A stretch of DNA of 64,000 nucleotides from Vibrio sp. MEBiC08052 (GCF_001506075.1 NZ_KQ947475.1:3863130-3927129), one strand, 5' to 3'. Shown: positions 53,222 to 62,341, numbered from the stretch's first letter. Made by a program: numbers and translations. Notes: generated by a model not told the origin, from the letters alone.

Positions 53222-54397
53222 ATGAAAATGAAATTAAATACTGCATTGAGCTTAATTGGGTGTGCTTTGTTTTCACACTCAGCGATGAGTTCGGACTGGC
53301 AGCTCGTCTGGCAGGATGAATTTACCAACCGCATTAGCCCTGATTGGGTATTTGAAACCGGTAATGGCAGCAACGGCTGGGGGAATCAGGAGTTGCAATA
53401 TTATCAACGACAAAATGCCACGGTTGAACAAGGGAACTTGGTGATTACCGCCAAACGTGAAAATGTCAATGGTTTCCGCTATACATCATCGCGGATGAAA
53501 ACGCAGGGCTTGGCGTCATTCCGTTATGGTCGTGTCGAAGCCCGTATTCGTTTACCGAATGGCAGCGGTCTGTGGCCTGCATTCTGGATGCTGGGCAGCA
53601 ACATCGATAGTGTTGGCTGGCCGCGCTGTGGTGAACTGGACATCATGGAACATATCAATACCGAGAGCCAAATCTACGGCACTGCGCACTGGGAAGAAAA
53701 TGGTCATGCGAGCTACTCCAGCCCGAGTTATAACCTCGATGCAAGTCAATACCATAACTATGCAATCGAGTGGGATGAAAATGAAATTCGCTGGTATGTC
53801 GATGGCAATATGTATCATGTGATGAGCATTGCCAATAATGCCGGCGGTACCGAAGAGTTACACAACGATTTCTTCTTATTACTCAATATGGCGGTTGGTG
53901 GCCAGTGGCCCGGATTCAATATTGATGAAAGTAAACTCCCCGCGAAGATGTATGTCGATTATGTTCGGGTTTACCGCGATGCCGATCGCCCCTCCGATGA
54001 GCCGTCAAACGATTTCCCAAAACAGATTGAAGCTGAAGATTATACCAATATGAAAGGGGTCGGAACCGGGCCGAGTAACGATGTCGGCGGTGGTGACAGT
54101 GTTGGCTGGATCGACACCGGTGACTGGATGTCCTACGGCAATATCAACATTCCGACCTCAGGCAACTATCGTATTGACTACCGTGTTTCGAGCTTAAACG
54201 GTGGCGGGCGCTTGTCGTTGGATCACTCATCTGGCTCAACCGTTTTAGGCTATCTGGACATTGGTGCTACCGGTGGCTGGGACAAGTGGACGACCTTATC
54301 ACATACCGTGCATATCAATGCCGGGACTTATAACTTTGGAATCTATGCCCAACAGGGAGGCTTTAACTTGAACTGGTGGCGGATAACCAAGTTATAA
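53222..54397 (+). CDS. Secreted GH16 endo-beta-glucanase (laminarinase-like) with CBM6
   Basis: 391 residues. A signal peptide (MKMKLNTALSLIGCALFSHS, cleaved about AMS-SD) leads to a GH16 domain (residues ~25-255) with the catalytic ExDxxE motif in CGELDIMEHI and the substrate-cleft WPAFWMLG. After a short linker, residues ~270-391 form a CBM6-type carbohydrate-binding module (IEAEDYTNMKGVGTGPSNDV, GWIDTGDWMSY, ending GFNLNWWRITKL). It probably cuts beta-1,3- or mixed-linkage glucans outside the cell. ATG 53222 has GAGG in place. Confidence 0.92.
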   Translation: MKMKLNTALSLIGCALFSHSAMSSDWQLVWQDEFTNRISPDWVFETGNGSNGWGNQELQYYQRQNATVEQGNLVITAKRENVNGFRYTSSRMKTQGLASFRYGRVEARIRLPNGSGLWPAFWMLGSNIDSVGWPRCGELDIMEHINTESQIYGTAHWEENGHASYSSPSYNLDASQYHNYAIEWDENEIRWYVDGNMYHVMSIANNAGGTEELHNDFFLLLNMAVGGQWPGFNIDESKLPAKMYVDYVRVYRDADRPSDEPSNDFPKQIEAEDYTNMKGVGTGPSNDVGGGDSVGWIDTGDWMSYGNINIPTSGNYRIDYRVSSLNGGGRLSLDHSSGSTVLGYLDIGATGGWDKWTTLSHTVHINAGTYNFGIYAQQGGFNLNWWRITKL

Positions 54398-54540
54398 CGC
54401 TTGGCTTATCAGTCACAGATACCCCCACGAGACTGAGTCTTGTCGGTGCATCCACCAGTGACGGCGCGAATCTGGTTCAGGAAACCGGTATTTCGGGGGA
54501 GCAGTTCGGTTTAAGTCGCTGGATCTTTTGCCCGGATGAC

Positions 54541-54574
54541 AAATCCCCATGCATGGTCATGTGTGGGGATTTTT
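54541..54574 (+). terminator. Terminator after the GH16 gene
   Basis: 9-bp stem AAATCCCCA / TGGGGATTT with a T5 run, about 145 bases after the stop codon. Confidence 0.8.
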
Positions 54575-54744
54575 AATAGAGCGGTGGGTACGGTGAACGC
54601 TGTGGTTGATCCGGCGCGCCCAAAAAAACTGACCAGATATCGGGAGAGATTCCGACATCCGTCAGGATCCTGTATTTGAAGGCATTCTGGCAAACGGCTA
54701 TGCTTGAGTCAGCACAATACCGGGGTAACGGTGGCAACATAACG

Positions 54745-55713
54745 ATGACGCATGGCTATGAACTGGGTCTGAAACTTTATAAAGCAAATCACTATTCGAA
54801 AGCGTTTGTGCTGTTTCAATCGCTGGCGCAGGATGGTGACATTCTTGCGCAGGCGATATTGGCTCATATGTATCACAACGGTGAAGGTGTGCGGCAGGAT
54901 AATCAAACCGCCTCATTCTGGTATCAGCAAGCAGCAGAGCGGGGGCATGCCATTTCCCAATACAATCTCGGCAATCAGTTCAGAGATGGCAACGGGGTTG
55001 AACAAAATTATCGCCTGGCGATGCAATGGTATCAAAAGGCCGCAGAACAAGGTCTGCCCGAAGCTCAGGTGGATATCGGTCGTCTCTACTATTATGGTCT
55101 CGGGGTTGCCAGAGATTATCAAAAAGCCTTTGCGTGGAATCAAAAAGCGGCCGCGTGTGGGTTAGCTGAAGCACAGGCCAATGTTGGCACCATGTATCGG
55201 TACGGACAAGGTGTTGCTCAGGATCTTGCTTTGGCTTATCAATGGTTACTGAAAGCGGCAGAGCAAGGTTCCCCGGTTGCCATGAGTCAGATCGGCGTCA
55301 TGCATCTGGAAGGTCAGGGAGTTGAACGCAACGCACAACAAGCCTTGCCATGGTTAATGAAAGCTGCCCGTTCAGGGGTTGCCCAAGCCCAATATCAGGT
55401 CGGGATCTGTTATCTGGAAGGACACGTGGTGAAAAAGTCGCCCCGGAAAGCTTTCACATGGTTGCAAAAGGCCGCCTTTCAAGGGGATGGCTTGGCGCAG
55501 TATCATCTCGGGCTAATGTATATTCACGGTATGGCGGTACCGGTCGATAAAGTGGGAGGGTATGCGTGGTGGATTCTGGCTGCACAATCTACTGAACAGG
55601 CACGGATTCAGTCCGCAAATCTGGCGCTCAGTCTGTCATTCTTTGATCGTGCGAAAGCCAAACTCAGAGCTAAAGAACTACAGAAATTGATCGATGAGGG
55701 CATTGAGACCTGA
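54745..55713 (+). CDS. Sel1-repeat (TPR-like) protein
   Basis: 322 residues made almost wholly of about seven 36-residue Sel1 repeats with the pattern AxxGxxxAQxxLGxxYxxGxGVxxDxxxAxxW (e.g. GHAISQYNLGNQFRDGNGVE; GLPEAQVDIGRLYYYGLGVA). Such alpha-solenoids bind proteins; partner unknown. ATG 54745 starts at the repeat array; an in-frame ATG at 54676 adds 23 unlike residues. There is no signal peptide in either case. Not obviously linked to its neighbours. Confidence 0.88.
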   Translation: MTHGYELGLKLYKANHYSKAFVLFQSLAQDGDILAQAILAHMYHNGEGVRQDNQTASFWYQQAAERGHAISQYNLGNQFRDGNGVEQNYRLAMQWYQKAAEQGLPEAQVDIGRLYYYGLGVARDYQKAFAWNQKAAACGLAEAQANVGTMYRYGQGVAQDLALAYQWLLKAAEQGSPVAMSQIGVMHLEGQGVERNAQQALPWLMKAARSGVAQAQYQVGICYLEGHVVKKSPRKAFTWLQKAAFQGDGLAQYHLGLMYIHGMAVPVDKVGGYAWWILAAQSTEQARIQSANLALSLSFFDRAKAKLRAKELQKLIDEGIET

Positions 55714-55778
55714 GCCGTCTCGGCCTGAACCACTGAAAGCTGAAACGTAGCGCTCGGACAGCCGGGCGTGCAATAGAC

Positions 55779-55804
55779 GAGTTCAGTCATTGAAGACTGA
55801 ACTC
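55779..55804. terminator. Bidirectional hairpin between convergent genes
   Basis: Perfect 10-bp stem GAGTTCAGTC / GACTGAACTC with a 6-base loop, between the Sel1 gene and the convergent allantoinase gene. T runs are weak on both sides. Confidence 0.5.
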
Positions 55805-55833
55805 AGTCTCGGTTGGTTTGATTTTGAGAAGGG

Positions 55834-56748
55834 TTAAATGGCGGGCGGATGCGTCTTAATCCAGTGTCGGGCAATATCTTCCCGCTTGGCGATCCAGACG
55901 TGATCGTGTGACTGGACATAATCGAGAAACTTCTTCAGCGCCATAAACCGACTCGGTTTCCCCAGAATCCGACAATGCATGCCAATCGACATCATTTTGG
56001 GGCAGTCTTTACCTTCTTCATATAAACAATCGAAATGATCTTTCAGGTACCGGAAGAATTCATCCCCGTGACTGAAACCATAAGGGGAAGCAAAGCGCAT
56101 ATCATTGGTATCAAGGGTATAAGGAATCACCAGATGCGGCTCGGCTTTACCTGCAACGGGCATCCAGAATGGTAGATCGTCTCCATAGTAATCAGAGTCA
56201 TACAGCAAGCCATCTTGCTCGGCCACTAACTGACGCGTATTCGGGGAGTCGCGTCCGGTGTACCAGCCAATCGGGCGTTTACCGGTCAGGTTTTCAATGA
56301 TATCCAGTGCTGCTTGCATATGCTGCCGTTCCTGATCGATAGGCATATTTTGATAATGAATCCATTTCAGACCATGACAGACAATCTCATGGTCCGCCTC
56401 GATAATCGCCTTGGTCACTGCCGGGTTACGTTGGAGTGCAGTCGCAATGCCGAAAATGGTCAATGGCAGCCTACGTTGATGAAATTCGTTCAGAATCCGC
56501 CAGACACCGACCCGGGAGCCGTATTCATACAAGGATTCCATACTCAGATGGCGTCCGGGATAAGGCTCGGCACCAAATATTTCAGAGAGAAATGTCTCGG
56601 CATGGTCGTCCCCATGCAGGACACAGTTTTCCCCGCCTTCTTCGTAATTCAAGACAAACTGCAATGCGATACGCGCCTGTCCCGGCCAGCGGGCATTCGG
56701 CACTGTGCGGCCATAGCCGATATAATCGCGGGGATTGTTCTCTTCCAT
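55834..56748 (-). CDS. puuE: PuuE-like allantoinase (polysaccharide-deacetylase fold)
   Basis: 304 residues, matching the metal-independent allantoinases of the polysaccharide deacetylase superfamily (about 300-310 residues). Recognisable stretches are LNYEEGGENCVLHGDDHAE, EYGSRVGVWRIL, EIVCHGLKWIHYQN, GWYTGRDSPNTR and MSIGMHCRILGKPSR. It would open the allantoin ring to allantoate in purine breakdown. The neighbouring NCS1 permease and GntR regulator support a purine or ureide role. It follows the regulator by 24 bases, likely one transcript. Confidence 0.85.
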   Translation of the reverse strand: MEENNPRDYIGYGRTVPNARWPGQARIALQFVLNYEEGGENCVLHGDDHAETFLSEIFGAEPYPGRHLSMESLYEYGSRVGVWRILNEFHQRRLPLTIFGIATALQRNPAVTKAIIEADHEIVCHGLKWIHYQNMPIDQERQHMQAALDIIENLTGKRPIGWYTGRDSPNTRQLVAEQDGLLYDSDYYGDDLPFWMPVAGKAEPHLVIPYTLDTNDMRFASPYGFSHGDEFFRYLKDHFDCLYEEGKDCPKMMSIGMHCRILGKPSRFMALKKFLDYVQSHDHVWIAKREDIARHWIKTHPPAI

Positions 56749-56772
56749 GTGTAATTCCTTCCTTCGTTATCA

Positions 56773-57447
56773 TTACTTTGCTGTTCCGGCAAAAATCTGC
56801 TGGAAATCAATGACGGTGGTTTGATCGTGTTCAAGCCTCAAAGAGGCACGGATATGATGAAGATGGTGTGTCATCCACTGTTGAGCCGCTTGCGTGTCTT
56901 GCCGATTGAGCAGCGCAACCAGCTCGGCATGATCGCCACAGTCACAGCTGACGCTGTGGTGTGAGCCAAATGCTGCAATGACCAATGAAGAGCGGTAGCA
57001 GAGTTGTTCGATAAAATCAGCCAGTACCGAGTTACCGGCCAGTTTCGCCAGTTCGTAGTGAAAACGAGCAGTGAGCTGAATGGAATCGGAGAGATGACCA
57101 TGCTGTTCGGCCTCTTTTTCCTCGTGGATCATCTGGGTAAACCGCTCAGACTGCTGGGCATCCCAGCGCTGCTGTAGCTCAGGAATCAATAAGGGTTCGA
57201 GTAATATCCGGCTGCGTAACACTTCTTCTGCTTCTTGTCGGGTGGGGCGATTCACATGTGCGCCTTTATTGGGCTCAATCACCACAAACCGTTCTAATGC
57301 CAAACGTTGTAATACCTTGCGAATGCCTGTCCGGCTGACACCGAATGCTTCCGAGAGCCGATCTTCCGGCAGGCGCACGCCCGGTGCAAGTTGATGCTCG
57401 ACAATTGCTTTGAGTATTTTCTGGTAAATTTTTTCATCATTCGACAT
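56773..57447 (-). CDS. GntR-family (FCD) transcriptional regulator of the ureide locus
   Basis: 224 residues: winged helix with LPEDRLSEAFGVSRTGIRKV near residue 25-50, then an FCD domain (residues ~75-215) with the metal- or ligand-binding HYELAKLAGN and GDHAELVALLN. Divergent from the permease and cotranscribed with puuE. Three TGTATACA palindromes in the divergent region are its likely operators, two next to its own start and one at the permease promoter. Confidence 0.88.
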   Translation of the reverse strand: MSNDEKIYQKILKAIVEHQLAPGVRLPEDRLSEAFGVSRTGIRKVLQRLALERFVVIEPNKGAHVNRPTRQEAEEVLRSRILLEPLLIPELQQRWDAQQSERFTQMIHEEKEAEQHGHLSDSIQLTARFHYELAKLAGNSVLADFIEQLCYRSSLVIAAFGSHHSVSCDCGDHAELVALLNRQDTQAAQQWMTHHLHHIRASLRLEHDQTTVIDFQQIFAGTAK

Positions 57448-57492
57448 CGCGGGTTCTCTTCGTATGACTTAGATTCTTTGACTAATGCATTT

Positions 57493-57524
57493 TGTATACA
57501 GTTTATGTCGGTCTGCTGTATACA
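57493..57524. promoter_or_regulatory. Two TGTATACA operators at the GntR promoter
   Basis: TGTATACA occurs at 57493-57500 and within the longer palindrome CTGTATACAG (57516-57525). The centres are 24 bp apart. The spacing and position, 46-78 bases before the regulator start, suit autoregulation. Confidence 0.65.
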
Positions 57525-57750
57525 GGCAATATATATACCATGGAAAGACACACTTGTTCAGGATGTTTTGCTTGCTTGAGGTTTCCGTGTGACTTGCACA
57601 GTGGCCGGCTCCCGAATCTTATCCCCGTGCACCATGAGGCTGCAAAATTGCATGGAATCAGTGCAATTCAGATGAACCATTTTGTCACAAATCCACGCAC
57701 CATGCGGTTTTGTCATGAGATTTCAGATTGGCACATAAATTGTATTTATC

Positions 57751-57762
57751 ATTGTATACAAT
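57751..57762. promoter_or_regulatory. TGTATACA operator at the permease promoter
   Basis: ATTGTATACAAT is a perfect 12-base palindrome 18 bases before the permease start, sharing its core with the two sites near the regulator. Binding here would block the ribosome-site region or the promoter. Confidence 0.65.
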
Positions 57763-57779
57763 CTTGACATGGAGAGTCG

Positions 57780-59228
57780 ATGATGAAAACAACACAACTA
57801 CCAACCAGCCCACGGCTGAGTAATGCAGATCTGGCCCCGGATACGGAACAAAAATGGGGATGGTATAGTATTTTTGCGTTCTGGATGTCTGATGTCCATA
57901 GTGTCGGCGGCTATGTTTTCGCTGCGAGCTTGTTTGCACTCGGACTGAATGGGATTCAGGTATTTATCAGTTTATTGGCCGGAATATCCATCGTGATGGT
58001 CTTTGCCAACCTGATGGGCAAGCCGGGTCAACAATCCGGTGCACCGTTTCCGGTCGTTGCCCGGATGTCATTCGGGGTGTTCGGGGCTAATATTCCTGCG
58101 GTGATTCGCGGGTTAATCGCGGTGGTCTGGTACGGGATTCAAACCTTTCTGGCTTCAAGTTCATTTATTATTTTGTTGTTGTACTTTTTTCCGCAGATGA
58201 GCAGCTTGGCAGATGATAGTTTCCTCGGATTATCCTATCTCGGCTGGATTGGCTTTAGTGCGATGTGGCTGATGCAAGCCATCGTCTTTATGTTTGGCAT
58301 GGCGATGATTCGCAAAGTGATCGACTGGTCAGGGCCTGCTATTTATGTGGCGATGTTTGCGCTATGTCTGTACATGATTGACCGCGCCGGATGGGACAAT
58401 ATCAGCTTTAACCTGAGTAGCCACAATCTGGAAGGGTGGGACGCGATCACTCAGATGATCATTGCGATTGCACTGGTTGCCGGCTATTTCGCTGGCCCGA
58501 CTCTCAACTTCAGTGATTTCTCGCGTTATTGCGGCAGCTATCAAAAGCTGAAGCTCGGCAACTGGCTGGGACTGCCGCTCAACTTTATTCTGTTTTCACT
58601 GTTCAGCGTGGTGATCGTTTCTGCCTCGATTCCGGTCTTTGGCGAGATGATTACCGATCCGGTTGAAACGGTCAAACGACTCGATTCAGGACTGATTACC
58701 GTGCTGGGCGCAATGACATTTATCTTTGCGACCGTTGGGATCAATATTGTGGCGAACTTTGTTGCCCCGGCATTTGATTTCTCAAATGTGTCACCGCAGA
58801 AGATCAGTTTCAAACTCGGTGGTTTTATCGCTGCGTTTGGCTCGGTACTGCTGACCCCGTGGAACCTGTTTAGCAACCCGGAAGTCATTCACTACACGGT
58901 GGATATTCTGGCTGCGATGATTGGTCCGTTGTATGGCATTATTTTGGTCGATTACTTCCTGATTAAAAAGGGTCAGATTGATGTTCCGTCGTTATATACC
59001 GAATCCCCGCAAGGGCAATACTGGTATGAAAATGGGGTGAACAGAAAGAGTATCTACGCCCTGGTTATTGCCGGTTTCGTTGCCGTCTGTGCCACATTCT
59101 GGGTCACAGAGCTTGCCAACTATGCGCTGTTTATCGGTGGTGGCGTTGCCGCCTCGACTTATCGTTTCCTGATGGAATCGGAGCGTGCACGTGTCGGCAG
59201 CTTGAAGCTGGCGAAACAGAAATCGTAA
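57780..59228 (+). CDS. NCS1-family nucleobase/ureide cation symporter
   Basis: 482-residue inner-membrane protein with about twelve transmembrane segments. NCS1 features include QKWGWYSIFAFWMSDVHSVG near the start, VVARMSFGVFGANIPA, the FSDFSRYCGSYQK segment and the late GPLYGIILVDYFLIKKGQID. Members import cytosine, uracil, allantoin or hydantoins with Na+ or H+. The adjacent allantoinase makes allantoin or a related purine product likely. GGAGAG lies just before ATGATG. Confidence 0.9.
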   Translation: MMKTTQLPTSPRLSNADLAPDTEQKWGWYSIFAFWMSDVHSVGGYVFAASLFALGLNGIQVFISLLAGISIVMVFANLMGKPGQQSGAPFPVVARMSFGVFGANIPAVIRGLIAVVWYGIQTFLASSSFIILLLYFFPQMSSLADDSFLGLSYLGWIGFSAMWLMQAIVFMFGMAMIRKVIDWSGPAIYVAMFALCLYMIDRAGWDNISFNLSSHNLEGWDAITQMIIAIALVAGYFAGPTLNFSDFSRYCGSYQKLKLGNWLGLPLNFILFSLFSVVIVSASIPVFGEMITDPVETVKRLDSGLITVLGAMTFIFATVGINIVANFVAPAFDFSNVSPQKISFKLGGFIAAFGSVLLTPWNLFSNPEVIHYTVDILAAMIGPLYGIILVDYFLIKKGQIDVPSLYTESPQGQYWYENGVNRKSIYALVIAGFVAVCATFWVTELANYALFIGGGVAASTYRFLMESERARVGSLKLAKQKS

Positions 59229-59252
59229 CGAGCATCAAGGCTGTAACAACCC

Positions 59253-59305
59253 GGTTCGCCTTTGATCGAGTAAAGGCGAACCAACCGATTTTTATCATAA
59301 ATCGG
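59253..59305 (+). terminator. Terminator after the NCS1 permease
   Basis: Perfect 11-bp stem GGTTCGCCTTT / AAAGGCGAACC, directly followed by a second hairpin (CCGATTT / AAATCGG). Confidence 0.82.
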
Positions 59306-59448
59306 ATCAATCAATCCACCACATCGCAGCCCAATCAAATTTTCAATCAATTGTGAATCTACACGCAAAAAAATGGCACCGAAGTGTTACCAAGCTGGGC
59401 TGCTGATGATGCACTGCGACATAATGACAATATATTGAGGCAGAACTG

Positions 59449-59646
59449 ATGAGTGAATTTATCAAAGACAAATTAAAGTTGATTTCCGTCTCTGTCGTGC
59501 TCGCCGCATGTGCTTATTTTATTATGACATCACTGAATATGCTGTTGGGTGACAAAATATTGTGGTTATTGACGATCATAGTTGTATATTGGGTTGGATG
59601 GCGTTTAGTGCGGCTCTGGAAAATGTACAAATCAAAGCAAAGCTGA
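59449..59646 (+). CDS. Small two-segment membrane protein
   Basis: 65 residues with two transmembrane segments (ISVSVVLAACAYFIMTS and ILWLLTIIVVYWVGW) and a basic C-terminus. GAGG lies upstream. Function unknown; no family recognised. Confidence 0.6.
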   Translation: MSEFIKDKLKLISVSVVLAACAYFIMTSLNMLLGDKILWLLTIIVVYWVGWRLVRLWKMYKSKQS

Positions 59647-59671
59647 TGTTCTAGTATGTTGGCAGATTCCT

Positions 59672-60058
59672 CTAGTTTAGACTGATTCGATTTTCAGGAG
59701 GGAGGTTATAGCCTCCTACCTGACATAGTAGACGATTATATTCGTTACGTGTTGCTACACTATGGTTTATTATGCCAGTATCATCGTGGTTAGCGGCATA
59801 ATAAACCCAACGCACTACTTCCACAGGGTAATGTGTTGTTATTACTTCCATTTTTCCTTCTCCCTCTCCTTCAATTATCCAAGCGTAAATTGCTCCATTT
59901 TGGATAGGAAGTGTGGTCGAATTTAGAAACAGTACGCCATTTTTTGTTTGTGTTCCACTGCACCGTATTGGTTCATTAACTGCATGAGAATAGCCCAATG
60001 ATGTGCGATGACGGATCGCTATAGTTATGTTTATTGATTTTATACTTAATAAAATCAA
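59672..60058 (-). CDS. Uncharacterised protein
   Basis: Up to 128 residues with protein-like composition (NGAIYAWIIEGEGEGKMEVI; VGGYNLPPE) but no recognised family. The start is unclear: the upstream part overlaps the NtrC-like site of the divergent ABC operon, and Met near the first codon has no ribosome site. It may be the end of a decayed gene. Confidence 0.35.
   Translation of the reverse strand: MILLSIKSINITIAIRHRTSLGYSHAVNEPIRCSGTQTKNGVLFLNSTTLPIQNGAIYAWIIEGEGEGKMEVITTHYPVEVVRWVYYAANHDDTGIINHSVATRNEYNRLLCQVGGYNLPPENRISLN
59959..59975. promoter_or_regulatory. NtrC-like enhancer site
   Basis: TGCACCGTATTGGTTCA differs at one position from the NtrC consensus TGCACC-N4-TGGTGCA. It lies about 125 bases upstream of the -24 box of the ABC operon's sigma-54 promoter, a usual enhancer distance. 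Confidence 0.6.
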
Positions 60059-60082
60059 TAAGATAAATTGTTAATTTTAAAA

Positions 60083-60098
60083 TGGCACAATCGTTGCA
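60083..60098 (+). promoter_or_regulatory. Sigma-54 promoter of the amino-acid ABC operon
   Basis: TGGCACAATCGTTGCA matches the sigma-54 consensus TGGCAC-N5-TTGCA exactly. Transcription would start near 60110, about 40 bases before the first gene. It points to nitrogen control of the transporter. Confidence 0.85.
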
Positions 60099-60148
60099 GA
60101 ATTTGATTTGATTGTTTCAATCGTTTCATGACAAGATAAGGGACTCAA

Positions 60149-60940
60149 ATGAAATTACTTCGATTGTTTGCTATAGCAGTGGCTTCGGTCATGTGTATGG
60201 GATACGCGCTGACTGCGTCAGCCGATCAACTGGAAACCATCCATCAACGTGGGGTGTTAAAAGTGGCGGTGCCACAGGACTTTCCACCGTTTGGTTCTGT
60301 CGGAACTGACATGCAACCGCAGGGATATGATATCGATATGGCGGCCTACATTGCCAAGCAGATGAAGGTCAAACTGGAATTGGTGCCGGTTACCAGTGCC
60401 AACCGGATTCCGTATCTGCAAACGCAAAAAGTCAACTTGGTGATTTCAAGTATGGGTAAAAATCCGCAGCGTGAAAAAGCCATCGACTTCAGTGAAGCGT
60501 ATGCGCCGTTTTATCTGGGCGTATTCGGTGCCGCAGACGAGCAAGTGACCTCGGCGGATGACTTGGCAGGTAAGACGGTCGGCGTGACGCGCGGTTCAGT
60601 GGAAGACCTTGAGTTAAGCAAACTGGCTCCGGCATCGGCAACGATCAAACGGTTTGAAGACAACAATGCTACGCTGTCGGCTTTCTTATCAGGGCAGATC
60701 AGTCTGATCGCGACCGGTAATCTGGTGGTGACTGAGATTGCGACGCGCTATCCGAATAAAGCACCACAGACCAAGTTTTTGCTGAAAAATTCCCCATGCT
60801 ATGTCGGTGTGATGAAAGGTGAGAGTGCGTTGGTCAGCGAAGTGAACCGGTTGATCGAACAGGCGAAAGCCGACGGTGTATTGGAGCAGTTTTCACAAAA
60901 ATGGCTCAAGGCACCGTTTCCGAAAGATTTAGGCGCTTAA
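60149..60940 (+). CDS. Polar amino-acid ABC transporter, periplasmic binding protein
   Basis: 263 residues. The signal peptide is LLRLFAIAVASVMCMGYAL, then TASA-DQ. The mature protein has the family pattern (GVLKVAVPQDFPPFG, GYDIDMAAYIAKQM, ANRIPYLQTQKVNLVISSMG, TSADDLAGKTVGV). It captures a polar amino acid in the periplasm and delivers it to the two permeases encoded next. First gene of a four-gene operon. The exact amino acid is not evident. Confidence 0.92.
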   Translation: MKLLRLFAIAVASVMCMGYALTASADQLETIHQRGVLKVAVPQDFPPFGSVGTDMQPQGYDIDMAAYIAKQMKVKLELVPVTSANRIPYLQTQKVNLVISSMGKNPQREKAIDFSEAYAPFYLGVFGAADEQVTSADDLAGKTVGVTRGSVEDLELSKLAPASATIKRFEDNNATLSAFLSGQISLIATGNLVVTEIATRYPNKAPQTKFLLKNSPCYVGVMKGESALVSEVNRLIEQAKADGVLEQFSQKWLKAPFPKDLGA

Positions 60941-60956
60941 CCTCCGGGAGAACAGC

Positions 60957-61625
60957 ATGAGTTATCAGCTAGACTATGCCGGACTCGCGCCATACCTGCC
61001 ACAGTTTGTGGCAGGTGTCTGGACGACTGTGCAACTGACGGTAATTTCTACTGTGGCAGGGCTGGTGGTCGGCACACTGTGCGCGGCAGGGCGAACCGGA
61101 CGTCAATCCGGGTTACGTTTGCTATGTGCCAGTTACATTGAAGTGACGCGCAATACCCCGTTTATTGTGCAGCTCTTTTTTATATTTTTCGGTTTACCGG
61201 CGCTCGGTCTCAAGCTTACCGCATGGGAGGCCGGTGTGATTGCCATGGTGTTCAATTTGGGTGCATACAGTGCGGAGATTATCCGGGCAGGGATTGATGC
61301 GGTGCCACAAGGGCAATGGGAAGCCGGCAAAACGCTGGGGCTGACCCGACGTCAAATCTTCATCCACATTGTTTTGCCACCGGCATACCAGCGGGTTTAT
61401 CCGGCATTGGTGAGTCAGTGCATTATTGTGATGCTCGGTTCGGCGGTGGTATCGCAGATTTCGGTCGAAGACCTGACGTTTGCGGCAAACTTTGTGCAAT
61501 CGCGTAGTTTTCTGAGCTTTGAATCTTACACATTAACCGCAGTGATTTATCTGGTGCTGGCGATTTTGATGCGCCAAGGATTCGCTTATCTTCGCTACCT
61601 TGCATTTAAAAACCCATCGTTATAG
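60957..61625 (+). CDS. Polar amino-acid ABC transporter permease 1
   Basis: 222-residue membrane protein of the HisM/GlnP type, with about five transmembrane segments, the SYIEVTRNTPFIVQLFFIFF segment and the ATPase-contacting EAA loop (VPQGQWEAGKTLGLTRRQIF). It starts 16 bases after the binding-protein gene and pairs with the next permease. Confidence 0.92.
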   Translation: MSYQLDYAGLAPYLPQFVAGVWTTVQLTVISTVAGLVVGTLCAAGRTGRQSGLRLLCASYIEVTRNTPFIVQLFFIFFGLPALGLKLTAWEAGVIAMVFNLGAYSAEIIRAGIDAVPQGQWEAGKTLGLTRRQIFIHIVLPPAYQRVYPALVSQCIIVMLGSAVVSQISVEDLTFAANFVQSRSFLSFESYTLTAVIYLVLAILMRQGFAYLRYLAFKNPSL

Positions 61626-61637
61626 GAGAGATTCAGG

Positions 61638-62279
61638 ATGATGCAGTTTACCGATTGGGATATCTTCCGTAACCTCCTGCTGGCTGCCCGCTGGACAGTA
61701 CTCTTGTCCGTGTATGCCTTTATCGGCGGTGGTTTGGTCGGGCTGGCGCTGACTTTATTGCGCAGTACACGCAATCCGTTGTTTACCCGCCTGATTCAGC
61801 TCTATGTTGAATTGTTTCAAGGTACACCGTTACTGATGCAGCTTTTTCTGGCTTTCTTTGGCTTGTCGCTGCTCGGTATCGAAGTCAGTGCATGGTCGGC
61901 AGCGATTCTGGCGTTAACGCTATTCAGTAGTGCGTATTTCCATGATATCTGGCGGGGATGTATTGAATCCTTACCTAAAGGTCAGTGGGAAGCCTGTCGT
62001 ACATTGGGTCTGACTTACCTGCAAACAATGCGGCATGTCATTTTCCCGCAGGCGATGCGCATTGCCATTGCACCGACGGTTGGTTTCTCGGTGCAAATTG
62101 TCAAAGGAACCGCTTTGGCATCGATCATTGGTTTTGTCGAGCTGACTAAAGCCGGCACCATGCTCAACAACGCAACATTTCAACCGTTTAAAGTGTTTGC
62201 CATGGTCGCGTTGCTCTATTTTGCGATCTGTTTTCCTTTATCGATGTTCGCCCGTTATCTCGAATCACGGAAGGTGTGA
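61638..62279 (+). CDS. Polar amino-acid ABC transporter permease 2
   Basis: 213 residues, same family as permease 1 (LYVELFQGTPLLMQLFLAFF; EAA loop LPKGQWEACRTLGLTYLQTM). The two permeases would form the heterodimeric channel. GGAGAG lies upstream, 12 bases after the previous gene. Confidence 0.92.
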   Translation: MMQFTDWDIFRNLLLAARWTVLLSVYAFIGGGLVGLALTLLRSTRNPLFTRLIQLYVELFQGTPLLMQLFLAFFGLSLLGIEVSAWSAAILALTLFSSAYFHDIWRGCIESLPKGQWEACRTLGLTYLQTMRHVIFPQAMRIAIAPTVGFSVQIVKGTALASIIGFVELTKAGTMLNNATFQPFKVFAMVALLYFAICFPLSMFARYLESRKV

Positions 62280-62341
62280 GGTTACTGGTGTGGAAAAACT
62301 GAAAATAAGACGACTCATTTACAGCTCGGAGGCAAAGTATT

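Noticed and set aside
59362..59385. TGGCACCGAAGTGTTACC as a sigma-54 promoter before the small membrane protein gene
   Set aside because: The -12 GC dinucleotide is not at the required ten-base distance.
60111..60123. GATTGTTTCAATC palindrome as an RpiR operator before the ABC operon
   Set aside because: The arms are only 5 bases in an A/T-rich stretch and no second copy is visible near the RpiR gene.
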